64,000 nucleotides of DNA from Nocardia flavorosea (GTDB lineage Bacteria > Actinomycetota > Actinomycetes > Mycobacteriales > Mycobacteriaceae): NCBI RefSeq assembly GCF_015477805.1, contig NZ_JADLQL010000006.1:248001-312000 (forward strand), given 5' to 3'. This document shows positions 10,035-18,536 of the stretch, piece after piece. The translations under genes and the position numbers were made by a program. Numbering within the stretch: the stretch's first letter is position 1; the number at the start of each line of letters is the position of its first letter. The notes under the pieces were generated by a model, which was not told where the DNA came from, made no database searches, and saw only the letters and a list, made by a program, of their open reading frames with translations.

Positions 10035-10744
10035 GAGCCCCCCAGATACGCCGCCAGGACTCGTTCGTCGCGGCGGATCGCCTCGGGCGGTCCGCCGGCG
10101 ATCACAGTGCCGAGGTCGAGAACGTAGACCTGGTCGCAGACGCTCATCACCAGCCCCATGTCGTGTTCGACCAGCACCACCGCGGTTCCGTCGGCGGCCA
10201 CCGAACGAAGCAGTTCGGCGAAGCGATCCGTTTCCGCACTGTCCTGCCCGGCGGCGGGTTCGTCGAGCAGCAGCAGGGTGGGCCGCACCGCCAGCGCGCG
10301 GCCGACCTCGACGAGCCGGGCCAGACCGGTGGGCAGTGAATCGGCCGGATCCCCGGCGCGTTCGCCGAGACCCAGCCGGCCGATGATCTCGTCGACGACC
10401 TTGTCCGCCTGCCGGCGTCGCGGACCGAGTTCCGCGGCGACGAGCAGGTTGTCGCGGACCGAGAGACGGCCGAAGAGCTCCAGCCGCTGGAAGGTCCGCG
10501 CCATACCGCGCCGGGCGCGGCGCGCCGGGCCCAGCGCGGTGATATCGCGACCGGCCAGCCGGACTCGTCCGCGCACGGGCCGGCGCAGTCCGCAGATCAC
10601 GTCGAACAGCGTGCTCTTGCCGGCCCCGTTCGGTCCGATCAGTCCGGTGACCTCGCCCGCTTCGGCCCGCAGCCCGGCGCCGTCGAGGGCGCGCCGGCCA
10701 CCGAAGGTGACGGTGATATCGCTAACGTCCAGCAGCGATGGCAT
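10031..10744 (-). CDS. livG: Branched-chain amino acid-type ABC transporter ATP-binding protein LivG
   Basis: Second ATPase subunit (237 aa). It has Walker A GPNGAGKST, the Q-loop, a signature in the form LPTGLARLVEVGRAL (the usual LSxGxQ is changed to LPTGLAR) and Walker B LLLDEPAAGQD. LivG proteins commonly show this relaxed signature. The ATG lies within the end of the permease gene (23-base overlap) with AAGGAGG nine bases upstream. It works with LivF on the fused permease. Confidence 0.95.
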
Positions 10745-12848
10745 GATCGAGCACCTCCTTGTCCGCCGGCCGCCACGGCCGTTTCACGCCCCACCATTCG
10801 ACGGGCACATCCGCTTCGCCCGCGGCCGTACGTTGTTCCCGGTTGTTCGACCAGAACCGGATTGCGAAGACGGCGAGCAACGAGCCCCAGAAGAACATCC
10901 AGCCGTCGATCACCCCGGCCGACCGCACCAGCCACAGCGCAACCGGTACAGCGACCATCAGCACCAGCGTCACCCGGTTGCGGATCGCCGCCTCGAATCC
11001 GGCCCGGATACGGGTTACCGCCCCGTGGCTCACCACGCCGCCGCCGAAGGCGATACCGGCCAGCGCCGGAAGGACGTGGACGAGGTTCTCGGTCGACGGG
11101 AACAGCACCGGAATCGCGAGCATCGGCCCGTAGAGTGCGACACCGACGAACAGGCCGTTGCCGAGGGCGGCGAGTCCGGCGAACACCGCGACCAGGAAGA
11201 TCGGCAGACCGGCCACGAAATTGAACTGTTCTGGGGTCACCGAGCCCAGCTGCATTCCGAACAGCGCGCCGCCGAGCCCGGCCAGACCGGCGCTCAGCGC
11301 GAAAACCGCCACTTTGGCGCCCAGCAGATTACCGCCGAGGGTGGCGTAGGCGGCTTCGCTGTCGCGCAAGGCGATGAGGCGGCGGCCGAACCGCCCGCGC
11401 CGCAACGCCGCGATACCGAGCGTGGCCCCCGCCAGGCAGACCGCCGCGAATACGGTGGTGCTCGCGGCGGTCTCGAGCCGCAGCCCGAACAGGTTCGGCC
11501 CGGACACCTCCACCGAACCCTGGTCGAAGAACGAGACCTGCACGCCCGCGATATCGAAGGACGGGAGGGTGAAGATCCATCGATCGAGCACCACCGCGAA
11601 GGCCGCGGTTCCCAGCGCCAGATAGACACCCGAAAGGCGTAGTGCCGGAACCGCGATCAGCGTCCCGGCCAGTGCGGCGATTGCGACGGCCGCGAGCAGC
11701 CCCCACAGTTCGCCGTCCGGTGCGAGTTGCCCGTAGGCGATCGCCCCGATTCCGGCCATGCTCAACTGGCACAGCGAGATCTGCCCGGCGTACCCGGACA
11801 ACGGCACGAACGACAGCGCGATCACCCCGAAGGCGAACATCGGCCCGTAGGCGATCAGATCGCTCTCCCCGAGCGTGGTGGCGACTATCAGGCCGATGAT
11901 CACGATCAACGCCGCGAAGAACACCGCACCGCCGCGCGACGGTGTGGGCACCGCGCTGAGTTTGCGGTCGCGACCGCGCAGCCGCCCGTGCGGGAACAGC
12001 AGCAGCGCCGCGAACAACAGCAGCGCGGGCGCCGCCAGTCGCAGGCCCGGCAGGTACTCGTTCTGCGGCAGGTACCCGGTGAGGTAGCTCTCCATCAGAC
12101 CCACCACGATGGCGCCGAGGAAGGTCATGGGCAGGCTGCGCAACCGGCCGAAGATCGCCGCGGTGTAGGCGCTGACGATCAGCAGCGACAGTGTCGCGGC
12201 GTCCAGCGAGACCGTGGGGGCGATGAGAATTCCGCCCACCGCTGCCAATTCGATGCCCAGGATCCAGGCGACCCGGTTGGCGCGGACCGGGTCGGCGCCG
12301 GTGAGCCCGGCCAGGGCCCGGTCGTCGACGGTGGCCCGCATCTCCGCGCCGGTTCGGGTGTTGAACAGCAGAACCCGCAGCGCCACCGCGACCGCGATCG
12401 CGACCAGCATGGTCAACGCCTGATGCCAGGTGATGGTGGCGGCGCCGACCCGGATCGGTTCCGTGCGGGCGAAGAAGGTGGGCAGCGTACGCGCGTGCAT
12501 CGGGTTCCAGATCCAGCGCGCGGTGGCGATGAGTCCGCTCAACAACGCGACGGTCATCACCAGTTTCTCCGCGTCGCCCAGCCCCTGGGCCGAACGCAAC
12601 GCCCGTTCCACCAGCAGACCCGACAGCGGCGCCGGCACCAGCAGCACGATCGCCAGTGCCACCGGTACCGGTACCCCCCAGCCGGCGGTGAGCTGCCAGT
12701 AGGAGAAGGCCGCCATCATCCCGGCCGCGCCGTGCGCGAAATTGAAGATTCCGGTGGTCGTATGGGTGAGCACCAGGCCGCTGCCGATCACGGCGTAGAC
12801 GGCGGCGGTGCTCAGCCCGACGATCCCGAAGGCGAGGAATTGCTCCAT
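10722..12848 (-). CDS. Fused LivH-LivM permease (708 aa)
   Basis: A single chain contains two ABC permease domains that are normally separate proteins. The first about 290 residues match LivH (start FGIVGLSTAAVYAVIGSGLVLTH, many hydrophobic helices). After a short charged linker (GRDRKLSAVPTPSRGG) the second half matches LivM (FAFGVIALSFVPLSGYAGQISLCQ). Each half carries its own conserved coupling region. The chain ends with extra hydrophobic helices and a hydrophilic tail (NREQRTAAGEADVP). It follows the binding protein by six bases. Fused LivHM proteins exist in Actinobacteria but are a minority arrangement. Confidence 0.92.
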   Translation of the reverse strand: MEQFLAFGIVGLSTAAVYAVIGSGLVLTHTTTGIFNFAHGAAGMMAAFSYWQLTAGWGVPVPVALAIVLLVPAPLSGLLVERALRSAQGLGDAEKLVMTVALLSGLIATARWIWNPMHARTLPTFFARTEPIRVGAATITWHQALTMLVAIAVAVALRVLLFNTRTGAEMRATVDDRALAGLTGADPVRANRVAWILGIELAAVGGILIAPTVSLDAATLSLLIVSAYTAAIFGRLRSLPMTFLGAIVVGLMESYLTGYLPQNEYLPGLRLAAPALLLFAALLLFPHGRLRGRDRKLSAVPTPSRGGAVFFAALIVIIGLIVATTLGESDLIAYGPMFAFGVIALSFVPLSGYAGQISLCQLSMAGIGAIAYGQLAPDGELWGLLAAVAIAALAGTLIAVPALRLSGVYLALGTAAFAVVLDRWIFTLPSFDIAGVQVSFFDQGSVEVSGPNLFGLRLETAASTTVFAAVCLAGATLGIAALRRGRFGRRLIALRDSEAAYATLGGNLLGAKVAVFALSAGLAGLGGALFGMQLGSVTPEQFNFVAGLPIFLVAVFAGLAALGNGLFVGVALYGPMLAIPVLFPSTENLVHVLPALAGIAFGGGVVSHGAVTRIRAGFEAAIRNRVTLVLMVAVPVALWLVRSAGVIDGWMFFWGSLLAVFAIRFWSNNREQRTAAGEADVPVEWWGVKRPWRPADKEVLDHAIAAGR

Positions 12849-12854
12849 GATCGG

Positions 12855-14228
12855 TTACTTGACGTCCGCCATGGTCTTGCCGACATCGGCGAGCGTCAGC
12901 GGTTCGCCGTAGTCACCGGTGTACCGGAAGGGCGGGGTATCGCAGCGGAACAGTCCGTTGTCGGGGCCGAAATCGGCGGCCTGCCAACCCTCCGGGGTGG
13001 CCTGCATGGCGTTGAAGCAAGTCGGGGCGGGGTCCTGCGCCGACAGGTCGTTCGGGCTGTGCAGCCCGCCGCCGGTCCACTCGGTTTCCCTCTTCGCCGT
13101 TTCCACCAGGCAGGTACGGGTGAGTTCGGACCCGCAGGCGCTCGCGGCTTTCGCGAACAAGAGCCAGGCCGAGAACGCGCGGGTGGCGGGCAGGGTGATC
13201 TCCGCGTCGGGTGCGTACTTCTCGTACAACTGCTGCAGTTGCTGCATGGCCGGGGATCGGTCGGCCAGTTGCAGGGGCACGACACCGCCGAGATCGACGA
13301 TATTGTTCTGGAAACCCGCCGAACGACCCAGCAACTCGATGTAATCGGGCCCGAAGGCGTTGTTGGTGGGATCGATCCAATCCAGCTTGTAGTCCATCGA
13401 GGTCAGTTTCTCCTCGAGCTTGGCCAGCGGACCGTCCTCGCCGAGCCAGATCAACCCGCGGACTCCGCTGTTCTTGATCGCCTGCGCGTAGGGTGTCCAG
13501 TCGGTGACGCCGCCCACCGGGTACAGCTCGTTGTAGATCACCTTCGCGCCCATGGCCTCCAGCGATTCGACGGCCTTGGCGCCGAGGACTTTGGTCACCG
13601 GGGAGTCACCGTTGATGATTCCGATAGCACCGGCCGACTGCGGATACGCCTCTGTGGTCAGCCACCGGCGCGAGGCGTGGTAGGGGTCGTAGTGGGCGTA
13701 GGTGCTCTGTGAGGCGATCACCTGAATATCGGTGCCGAGATTCTGCTGCTGGGAGACCTGCGCGGGAAAGTCCGGGAGGGTGCATTCCAGCCGTTCTTTC
13801 ACACCGAGCCCGTCCAGCCCGGCACCACCGCCGACCAGCGCGAAATCGGTGCGGCAGGCTTCCACCATCTTCTGGCGTACGGCCATCAGCTTGGAATCGT
13901 GGATTTCGGTGGTGAGGGTGCGGCCGTTGATCCCGCCGGCCGCGTTGCACCAGGAGGTGAAAACTTTGGCGGCGTCGACGAATTCCGGGTTCTTGGAGTA
14001 GCCGACATCGGTGAAGACTCCGACGGTGATCCCGGTATCGGTGACCCCCTGCGTGGGGGCACCGGAGGCGTCCCCGTCCTGGCAGACACCGGTCAGGTCG
14101 CCGAAGTCGGCGACCACGGTATCGCCGGCAGACGAGTTGCCGGTTTCGCTGCCGCTGCGGCCGGAGCAGCCGGCGGTGGCCAGGAGCGCCAGGGCGAGCA
14201 GAACGGCGGCTGTTCGCTTCGGTCTCAC
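12855..14228 (-). CDS. ABC transporter substrate-binding lipoprotein, LivK-type (457 aa)
   Basis: Periplasmic-binding-protein-like lipoprotein that would capture the substrate outside the membrane and deliver it to the LivHM permease. The N-terminus has positive residues, a hydrophobic core and a lipobox ending in Cys21 (LLATAGC). The mature part starts with a Gly/Ser-rich linker and then a two-lobe type I fold (GITVGVFTDVGYSKNPEF). GTG at 14228 has AAAGGA five bases upstream, so the 23-codon upstream extension is not used. It is the first gene of the operon running down to 2163 and is divergent from the Rieske operon. Confidence 0.92.
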   Translation of the reverse strand: MRPKRTAAVLLALALLATAGCSGRSGSETGNSSAGDTVVADFGDLTGVCQDGDASGAPTQGVTDTGITVGVFTDVGYSKNPEFVDAAKVFTSWCNAAGGINGRTLTTEIHDSKLMAVRQKMVEACRTDFALVGGGAGLDGLGVKERLECTLPDFPAQVSQQQNLGTDIQVIASQSTYAHYDPYHASRRWLTTEAYPQSAGAIGIINGDSPVTKVLGAKAVESLEAMGAKVIYNELYPVGGVTDWTPYAQAIKNSGVRGLIWLGEDGPLAKLEEKLTSMDYKLDWIDPTNNAFGPDYIELLGRSAGFQNNIVDLGGVVPLQLADRSPAMQQLQQLYEKYAPDAEITLPATRAFSAWLLFAKAASACGSELTRTCLVETAKRETEWTGGGLHSPNDLSAQDPAPTCFNAMQATPEGWQAADFGPDNGLFRCDTPPFRYTGDYGEPLTLADVGKTMADVK

Positions 14229-14565
14229 GATGGTCCTTTCTGCGCCGGCCCCCATCGGCCGGCCGATCGTGATCGGGCGAGAGACCCGCCCGCACACCGA
14301 GTACGCCTCGCGATATCCGGCCGCACGGCCGTGTATCCAACTCTCGGTGAATGAAAACTAGCTTCTCACTTATCGAGAATCAATATCCTGTTTTTCGGGT
14401 ACACATCGATACGGACCACCACACCGGCGGTAACACGAAGTCGGCCGCGAGGACCGCAGCAACGGACGCACCACCTGTCCATAAGCCTTCACGTTGACTA
14501 TCGGGACCGGGCGTGAAAATCTGTTTCCGAAAGCGAGAATATCATTCTCATCGAGAGGAGGCGCG
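14229..14565. other. Divergent control region between importer and Rieske operons (337 bp)
   Basis: No gene is visible here. The region holds the perfect palindrome at 14535-14549 next to the plus-strand start, a weaker relative GAAAACTAGCTTCTC at 14353-14367, and a half-site GAGAAT at 14375-14380. The latter two are closer to the importer operon. The positions suggest that both divergent operons are under the same repressor. Confidence 0.6.
14535..14549. promoter_or_regulatory. Operator GAGAAT-ATC-ATTCTC (site 1)
   Basis: Perfect 6-bp inverted repeat around a 3-base spacer, 16 bases before the ATG of the 14566 gene and touching its GAGAGGAGG ribosome binding site. The same palindrome occurs at 24458, 29673 and 35749, and degenerate at 25262, each at the start of a catabolic unit. 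Confidence 0.8.
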
Positions 14566-15096
14566 ATGCGAGTACCGCCGCTGCCCGCAGACCGGTGGGA
14601 CGAGGACGTCGACGACGCGCTACGAGTGATGCTGCCGCGCCGGCTGCGCAACCCGGACTCGGCGAGCAACGCCCTGTCCACACTCGTCCGGCATCCCGCG
14701 CTGACCAAGGCGTTTCTCACCCTGAACGTCCACCTGCTGTTCCGGTCCCCGCTGCCGGCCCGGCTGCGCGAAATCGCCATCCTGCGCGTCGCGCACCTGC
14801 GGGACTGTATCTACGAGTGGAACCACCATCGCGAAGCCGCACTGGGGGAAGGGATCACCGCCGACGAGATCGCCGGGATCGCCCGGGGCGAAGCCGCCGA
14901 CCCGGTCGACCGGCTGATCCTGCGCGCCGTCGACGAACTCGACGAGAAGTCGAACCTGTCCGACGCCACCTGGGACGGACTGTGCGCGCATCTCGACGAG
15001 CAGCAGCGGATGGACCTGATCTTCACCATCGGCACCTACAACATGCTTGCCGCGGCCTTCAACACCTTCGGCATCCGATCCGAGTACGAGAGGTAA
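14566..15096 (+). CDS. Carboxymuconolactone decarboxylase-like protein (176 aa)
   Basis: The LREIAILRVAHLRDCIYEWNHH segment (about residues 67-88) is the CMD/AhpD-fold core with a single Cys followed by HH. The fold is shared by gamma-carboxymuconolactone decarboxylases and peroxidase-like AhpD proteins. The single-Cys form fits a decarboxylase/lyase-like or unknown role better than the CxxC peroxidase role. ATG at 14566 is preceded by GAGAGGAGG and by the operator palindrome. It is the first gene of the Rieske operon and ends four bases before the next start. Confidence 0.85.
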   Translation: MRVPPLPADRWDEDVDDALRVMLPRRLRNPDSASNALSTLVRHPALTKAFLTLNVHLLFRSPLPARLREIAILRVAHLRDCIYEWNHHREAALGEGITADEIAGIARGEAADPVDRLILRAVDELDEKSNLSDATWDGLCAHLDEQQRMDLIFTIGTYNMLAAAFNTFGIRSEYER

Positions 15097-15100
15097 TCCC

Positions 15101-16366
15101 TTGGCACACTTCAACAAACCTGCGGCAGGCAGCTGGACCGAGCACTATCCGGATCTGGGCACCGAACCGGTCGACTACTCCGACTCCATCGACCCCGGAT
15201 TCTACGAAGACGAGCGCGAAGCAATCTTCAAGAAGACCTGGCTCAACGTCGGCCGGGTGGAGCGACTGCCGCGCAAGGGCAGCTATTTCACCAAGGAACT
15301 CTCGGCGGCCGGCACCTCGCTGATCATCGTGCGCGGTAACGACGACGAAATCCACGCCTACCACAACGTCTGCCGGCACCGCGGCAACAAACTCGTCTGG
15401 GACGACTTCCCCAATGAGGAGACCTCGGGCTTCTGCAAACAGTTCACCTGCAAATACCACGCCTGGCGCTACAGCCTCGAAGGCGAACTGACCTTCGTCC
15501 AGCAGGAGAAGGAATTCTTCGGCCTGGACCGCGCCGACTACGGACTCAAGGATGTGCGCTGCGAGGTGTGGGAGGGGTTCATCTTCATCAACCTCGACCA
15601 CGATGCCGAACCGCTGACCACCTTCCTCGGCCCGATGATCAAAGGGCTGGAGGGTTATCCGTTCCACGAGATGACCGAGGTGTTCAGTTACAGGGCCGAG
15701 GTCGGCAGCAACTGGAAACTGTTCATCGACGCGTTCGCCGAGTTCTATCACGCGCCGATCCTGCATATGAAGCAGGCGGTCAAGGACGAGGCCGACAAAC
15801 TGGCCGGTTACGGCTACGAAGCCCTGCACTACGAACTGCAACCACCGCATTCGATGATCTCGTCGTGGGGTGGGATGGCGCCGCCCAAGGACCTGAACAT
15901 GGTCAAACCGATCGAGCGCATCCTGCGCAGCGGTCTGTTCGGCCCGTGGGACCGCCCCGATATCGAGGGCCTGGATCCGCTGCCCGTCGGAATCAACCCC
16001 AGCGGCCACCGTGCTTGGGGCGTGGACGAATTCGAAATCTGGCCGAACTTCTCGCTGCTGTTCTGGGCGCCCGGCTGGTACCTCACCTACCACTACTGGC
16101 CGACCGCGGTGGACCGGCACATCTTCGAGGCCAACCTGTACTTCGTACCGGCAAAGACAGCTCGGGAACGGCTGGCCCAGGAACTCGCGGGTGTGACCTT
16201 CAAGGAGTACGCGCTGCAGGACGCGAACACCCTCGAAGCCACCCAGACGATGATCGCGACCCGCACGGTGACCGATTTCCCGCTCAACGATCAGGAGATC
16301 CTGCTCCGCCACCTGCACAAGACCGCCCAGAAGAAGGTCGAGGAATACCGCAATGGCAATTGCTGA
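15101..16366 (+). CDS. Rieske non-heme iron oxygenase, catalytic (alpha) subunit (421 aa, TTG start)
   Basis: Ring-hydroxylating-type oxygenase. The Rieske [2Fe-2S] ligands are Cys91-x-His93 and Cys117-x2-His120. The mononuclear iron ligands are Asp210, His217 and His222 in a DAFAEFYHAPILH motif. TTG at 15101 follows GAGAGG by seven bases and just clears the previous stop. The upstream ATG would overlap the preceding gene. No ferredoxin or reductase is adjacent. The KshB-like reductase at 35800, behind the same operator, is the likely electron donor. Substrate is unknown: the protein is longer than KshA, and its neighbours suggest an acyl-CoA or amide-bearing ring compound. Confidence 0.93.
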   Translation: MAHFNKPAAGSWTEHYPDLGTEPVDYSDSIDPGFYEDEREAIFKKTWLNVGRVERLPRKGSYFTKELSAAGTSLIIVRGNDDEIHAYHNVCRHRGNKLVWDDFPNEETSGFCKQFTCKYHAWRYSLEGELTFVQQEKEFFGLDRADYGLKDVRCEVWEGFIFINLDHDAEPLTTFLGPMIKGLEGYPFHEMTEVFSYRAEVGSNWKLFIDAFAEFYHAPILHMKQAVKDEADKLAGYGYEALHYELQPPHSMISSWGGMAPPKDLNMVKPIERILRSGLFGPWDRPDIEGLDPLPVGINPSGHRAWGVDEFEIWPNFSLLFWAPGWYLTYHYWPTAVDRHIFEANLYFVPAKTARERLAQELAGVTFKEYALQDANTLEATQTMIATRTVTDFPLNDQEILLRHLHKTAQKKVEEYRNGNC

Positions 16367-16700
16367 CAACGAATCGAAGGCTCTACCGGACGAATTCGCC
16401 GATCTGGCGCGGTTCGCGGACTGGATCCTGCCAACCGAGCCCGAGCGGTACGCCAAACGGCTGGCCTCCACGATGCCGCAGATGCAGGCCTTCTACGACG
16501 CCGGGATGGCGCGGCTCGAAGACGCCATCGCCTACTGCGACCGGTTCGACCTCGACGATCTGCCCGACGACGCCCGCAACCTGTTCCATCTCATGCAATC
16601 GCTGGTGATGGCCTCGTTCCCGGTGGAGGTCTGGAAGCAGCCGCGGGTACCCGACAGCGGCGCGGCCTACCTGGACATCGTGCGCGAGCCGGTGGTGTAA
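16353..16700 (+). CDS. Small Rieske-associated protein of unknown function (115 aa)
   Basis: The ATG lies 14 bases inside the end of the oxygenase gene, so it is translationally coupled to it. The protein is all-alpha by appearance, acidic, without Cys pairs or membrane segments (LPDEFADLARFADWILPTE near the start). It is not a beta-subunit of the SnoaL type, since that role could be filled by the NTF2-like gene at 17901. I cannot name a family. The tight linkage suggests a partner or stabiliser of the oxygenase. Confidence 0.75.
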   Translation: MAIADNESKALPDEFADLARFADWILPTEPERYAKRLASTMPQMQAFYDAGMARLEDAIAYCDRFDLDDLPDDARNLFHLMQSLVMASFPVEVWKQPRVPDSGAAYLDIVREPVV

Positions 16701-16702
16701 CC

Positions 16703-17917
16703 GTGTTGACGCTACGAGCCGCCGGGCTGCTCGATGTGGATTCCGGCGAGATCATCCGGCCCGGCATCCTGCGCGTCGACGGTGACCGGATCGTCGGCGT
16801 CGGCGGGGAACCGGAGGGTGAGGTCATCGACCTCGGCGATCTCGTCCTGCTGCCGGGGCTGATGGATATGGAGGTCAACCTCCTGATGGGCGGCCAGGGT
16901 GAAACCGGGCTGAGTTCCTCGGTGCAGGACGACCCGCCACTGCGGATGCTGCGCGCGGTCGGTAATGCCCGGCGTACGCTGCGCGCCGGGTTCACCACGG
17001 TGCGCAACCTCGGGTTGTTCGTCAAGACCGGCGGATACCTGCTGGACGTCGCGCTCGGCAAGGCGATCGACGCCGGCTGGATCGACGGTCCGCGGATCGT
17101 GCCGGCGGGCCATGCCATCACCCCCACCGGCGGGCATCTCGATCCCACCATGTTCTCGGCCTTCGCCCCCGATGTGCTGAAGCTGACCCTCGAAGAGGGC
17201 ATCGCCAACGGTGTCGACGAGGTACGCAAGGCGGTGCGGTATCAGATCAAACACGGCGCCCAACTGATAAAGGTCTGCGTTTCCGGCGGCGTGATGTCGC
17301 TGACGGGCGCGCCCGGCGCACAACACTATTCGACCGAGGAACTGTGCGCGATCGTGGACGAGGCGCACCGCCGCGGCCTGCGGGTGGCCGCGCACACCCA
17401 CGGCGCGGACGCGGTGAAAGAGGCCGTCCGCGCCGGGATCGACTGTATCGAACACGGTTTCCTGATCGACGACGAAGCCATCGACCTCATGGTCCGGGAG
17501 GGCACCTATATGGTGCCGACCACGCGGCTGGCCGATGCCATGGATGTCTCCGAGGCGGCGCCGGAGCTCCAGGCCAAGGCAGCCGAGATGTTCCCTCGCG
17601 CCCGGACCTCGGTCAAAGCCGCCTTCGACGCGGGCGTGCAGATCGCCGTCGGCACCGACGCGCCGGCGATCCCGCACGGCCGCAACGCCGACGAACTGGT
17701 GGCACTGGTCGAGCGCGGACTCGATCCGCTATCGGTACTGCGCGCGGCAACGGTCGTCGCGGCCGAACTCATCCAGGTCTCCGACCGCGGCCGGCTCGCC
17801 GAAGGGCTGCTGGCGGATGTGATCGGGGTACCCGGCGACCCCCTGGCCGATATCACCGTCACCCAGCAGGTGCGGTTCGTGATGAAAGGCGGAAAGGTCT
17901 ATGGCGGCAACCGATGA
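16703..17917 (+). CDS. Amidohydrolase-superfamily protein with altered HxH site (404 aa)
   Basis: TIM-barrel amidohydrolase of the imidazolonepropionase/Xaa-dipeptidase type. Recognisable metal-site elements are the strand-4 Lys (QLIKVCVSGG), the strand-5 His (AAHTHG), the strand-6 His (CIEHGF) and the strand-8 Asp (VGTDAP). The strand-1 HxH motif, normally GLIDMHVH, reads GLMDMEVN (Glu57, Asn59), so two metal ligands are replaced. GTG start, two bases after the previous stop. Hydrolysis of an amide or lactam/lactone in the pathway is plausible, as is a catalytically altered enzyme. Confidence 0.88.
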   Translation: MLTLRAAGLLDVDSGEIIRPGILRVDGDRIVGVGGEPEGEVIDLGDLVLLPGLMDMEVNLLMGGQGETGLSSSVQDDPPLRMLRAVGNARRTLRAGFTTVRNLGLFVKTGGYLLDVALGKAIDAGWIDGPRIVPAGHAITPTGGHLDPTMFSAFAPDVLKLTLEEGIANGVDEVRKAVRYQIKHGAQLIKVCVSGGVMSLTGAPGAQHYSTEELCAIVDEAHRRGLRVAAHTHGADAVKEAVRAGIDCIEHGFLIDDEAIDLMVREGTYMVPTTRLADAMDVSEAAPELQAKAAEMFPRARTSVKAAFDAGVQIAVGTDAPAIPHGRNADELVALVERGLDPLSVLRAATVVAAELIQVSDRGRLAEGLLADVIGVPGDPLADITVTQQVRFVMKGGKVYGGNR

Positions 17918-18317
17918 CCTGATCGAGATCCAGCAGTTGCTCGCCCGCTACGCGGTGACCATCACCAAGGGCGATATCGACGGCCTGATCGGCGTATTCA
18001 CCACCGACGGCAGCTACCGCGCCTTCGGCGACACCTACACCCTCGACGTGTTCCCCGAACTCGTCGCCGCGGCGCCGAAGGGCTTGTTCCTCACCGCAAC
18101 CCCACTGATCGAACTGGACGGCGATACCGGCACCGGCACCCAGCCGCTGTGTTTCGTGGAGCAGTCGACCCACGATATGCGTATCGGCTACTACACCGAC
18201 ACCTACCGGCGCACCGCACAAGGCTGGCGGCTGGCCACCCGGGCAATGACCTTCATCCGGCGCAGCGGTGACCACGATTCCGGTATCCCCCACGCCTTCG
18301 AGCGGCCGTCGGCATGA
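17901..18317 (+). CDS. NTF2-like/SnoaL-fold protein (138 aa)
   Basis: Cone-shaped NTF2 fold. The N-terminal helix IEIQQLLARYAVTITKGDIDGLIGVF and DGSYRAFG are typical of SnoaL_4-type domains, a group with ring-hydroxylating dioxygenase beta subunits, dehydratases and isomerases. It overlaps the amidohydrolase gene by 17 bases. Its stop overlaps an ATG (ATGA) that begins the repeat array at 18314. It may be a small subunit of the Rieske enzyme or an isomerase/dehydratase of the pathway. Confidence 0.85.
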   Translation: MAATDDLIEIQQLLARYAVTITKGDIDGLIGVFTTDGSYRAFGDTYTLDVFPELVAAAPKGLFLTATPLIELDGDTGTGTQPLCFVEQSTHDMRIGYYTDTYRRTAQGWRLATRAMTFIRRSGDHDSGIPHAFERPSA

Positions 18318-18536
18318 ACGGGTCAGGCCCGCAGGCGGCAGCGCAGCGTCACCACGCAGGGCCCCCGCACATGCCCCGTGAACACCATATGAATGGGTCA
18401 GGCGGGAGGAAGCAGCGTCACGCCACGACGCAAGGCGCTCGCTCATGTCCTGGGCAAAACGGCATGAGCGAATCGGCCCGGAGGTGGCGGTGCCGCGTCA
18501 CCACACAAGCCCCCACCCATGTCCGGGGGATACGGC
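18314..18536 (+). repeat. Three tandem imperfect 73-75 bp repeats, each beginning with an ATG
   Basis: Units start at 18314, 18389 and 18464, and the next equivalent position is the dehydrogenase start at 18537 (periods 75, 75, 73). Each opens with ATGA(A/G)(C/T)G and carries a central CAGCGTCAC or CGCGTCACC and, near the end, CATGxCC with a GC-rich hairpin-like CCCC/GGGG. A 78-codon frame (18314-18550) starts at ATGA overlapping the NTF2-like stop and ends inside the next gene, giving two 25-residue repeats (MNGSG...). It could be a coupling ORF or a non-coding interspersed repeat. Confidence 0.75.

Noticed and set aside
18314..18536. Repeat array considered as a CRISPR array
   Set aside because: Units are adjacent imperfect repeats without constant-length repeats separated by unique spacers, and no cas gene is present.
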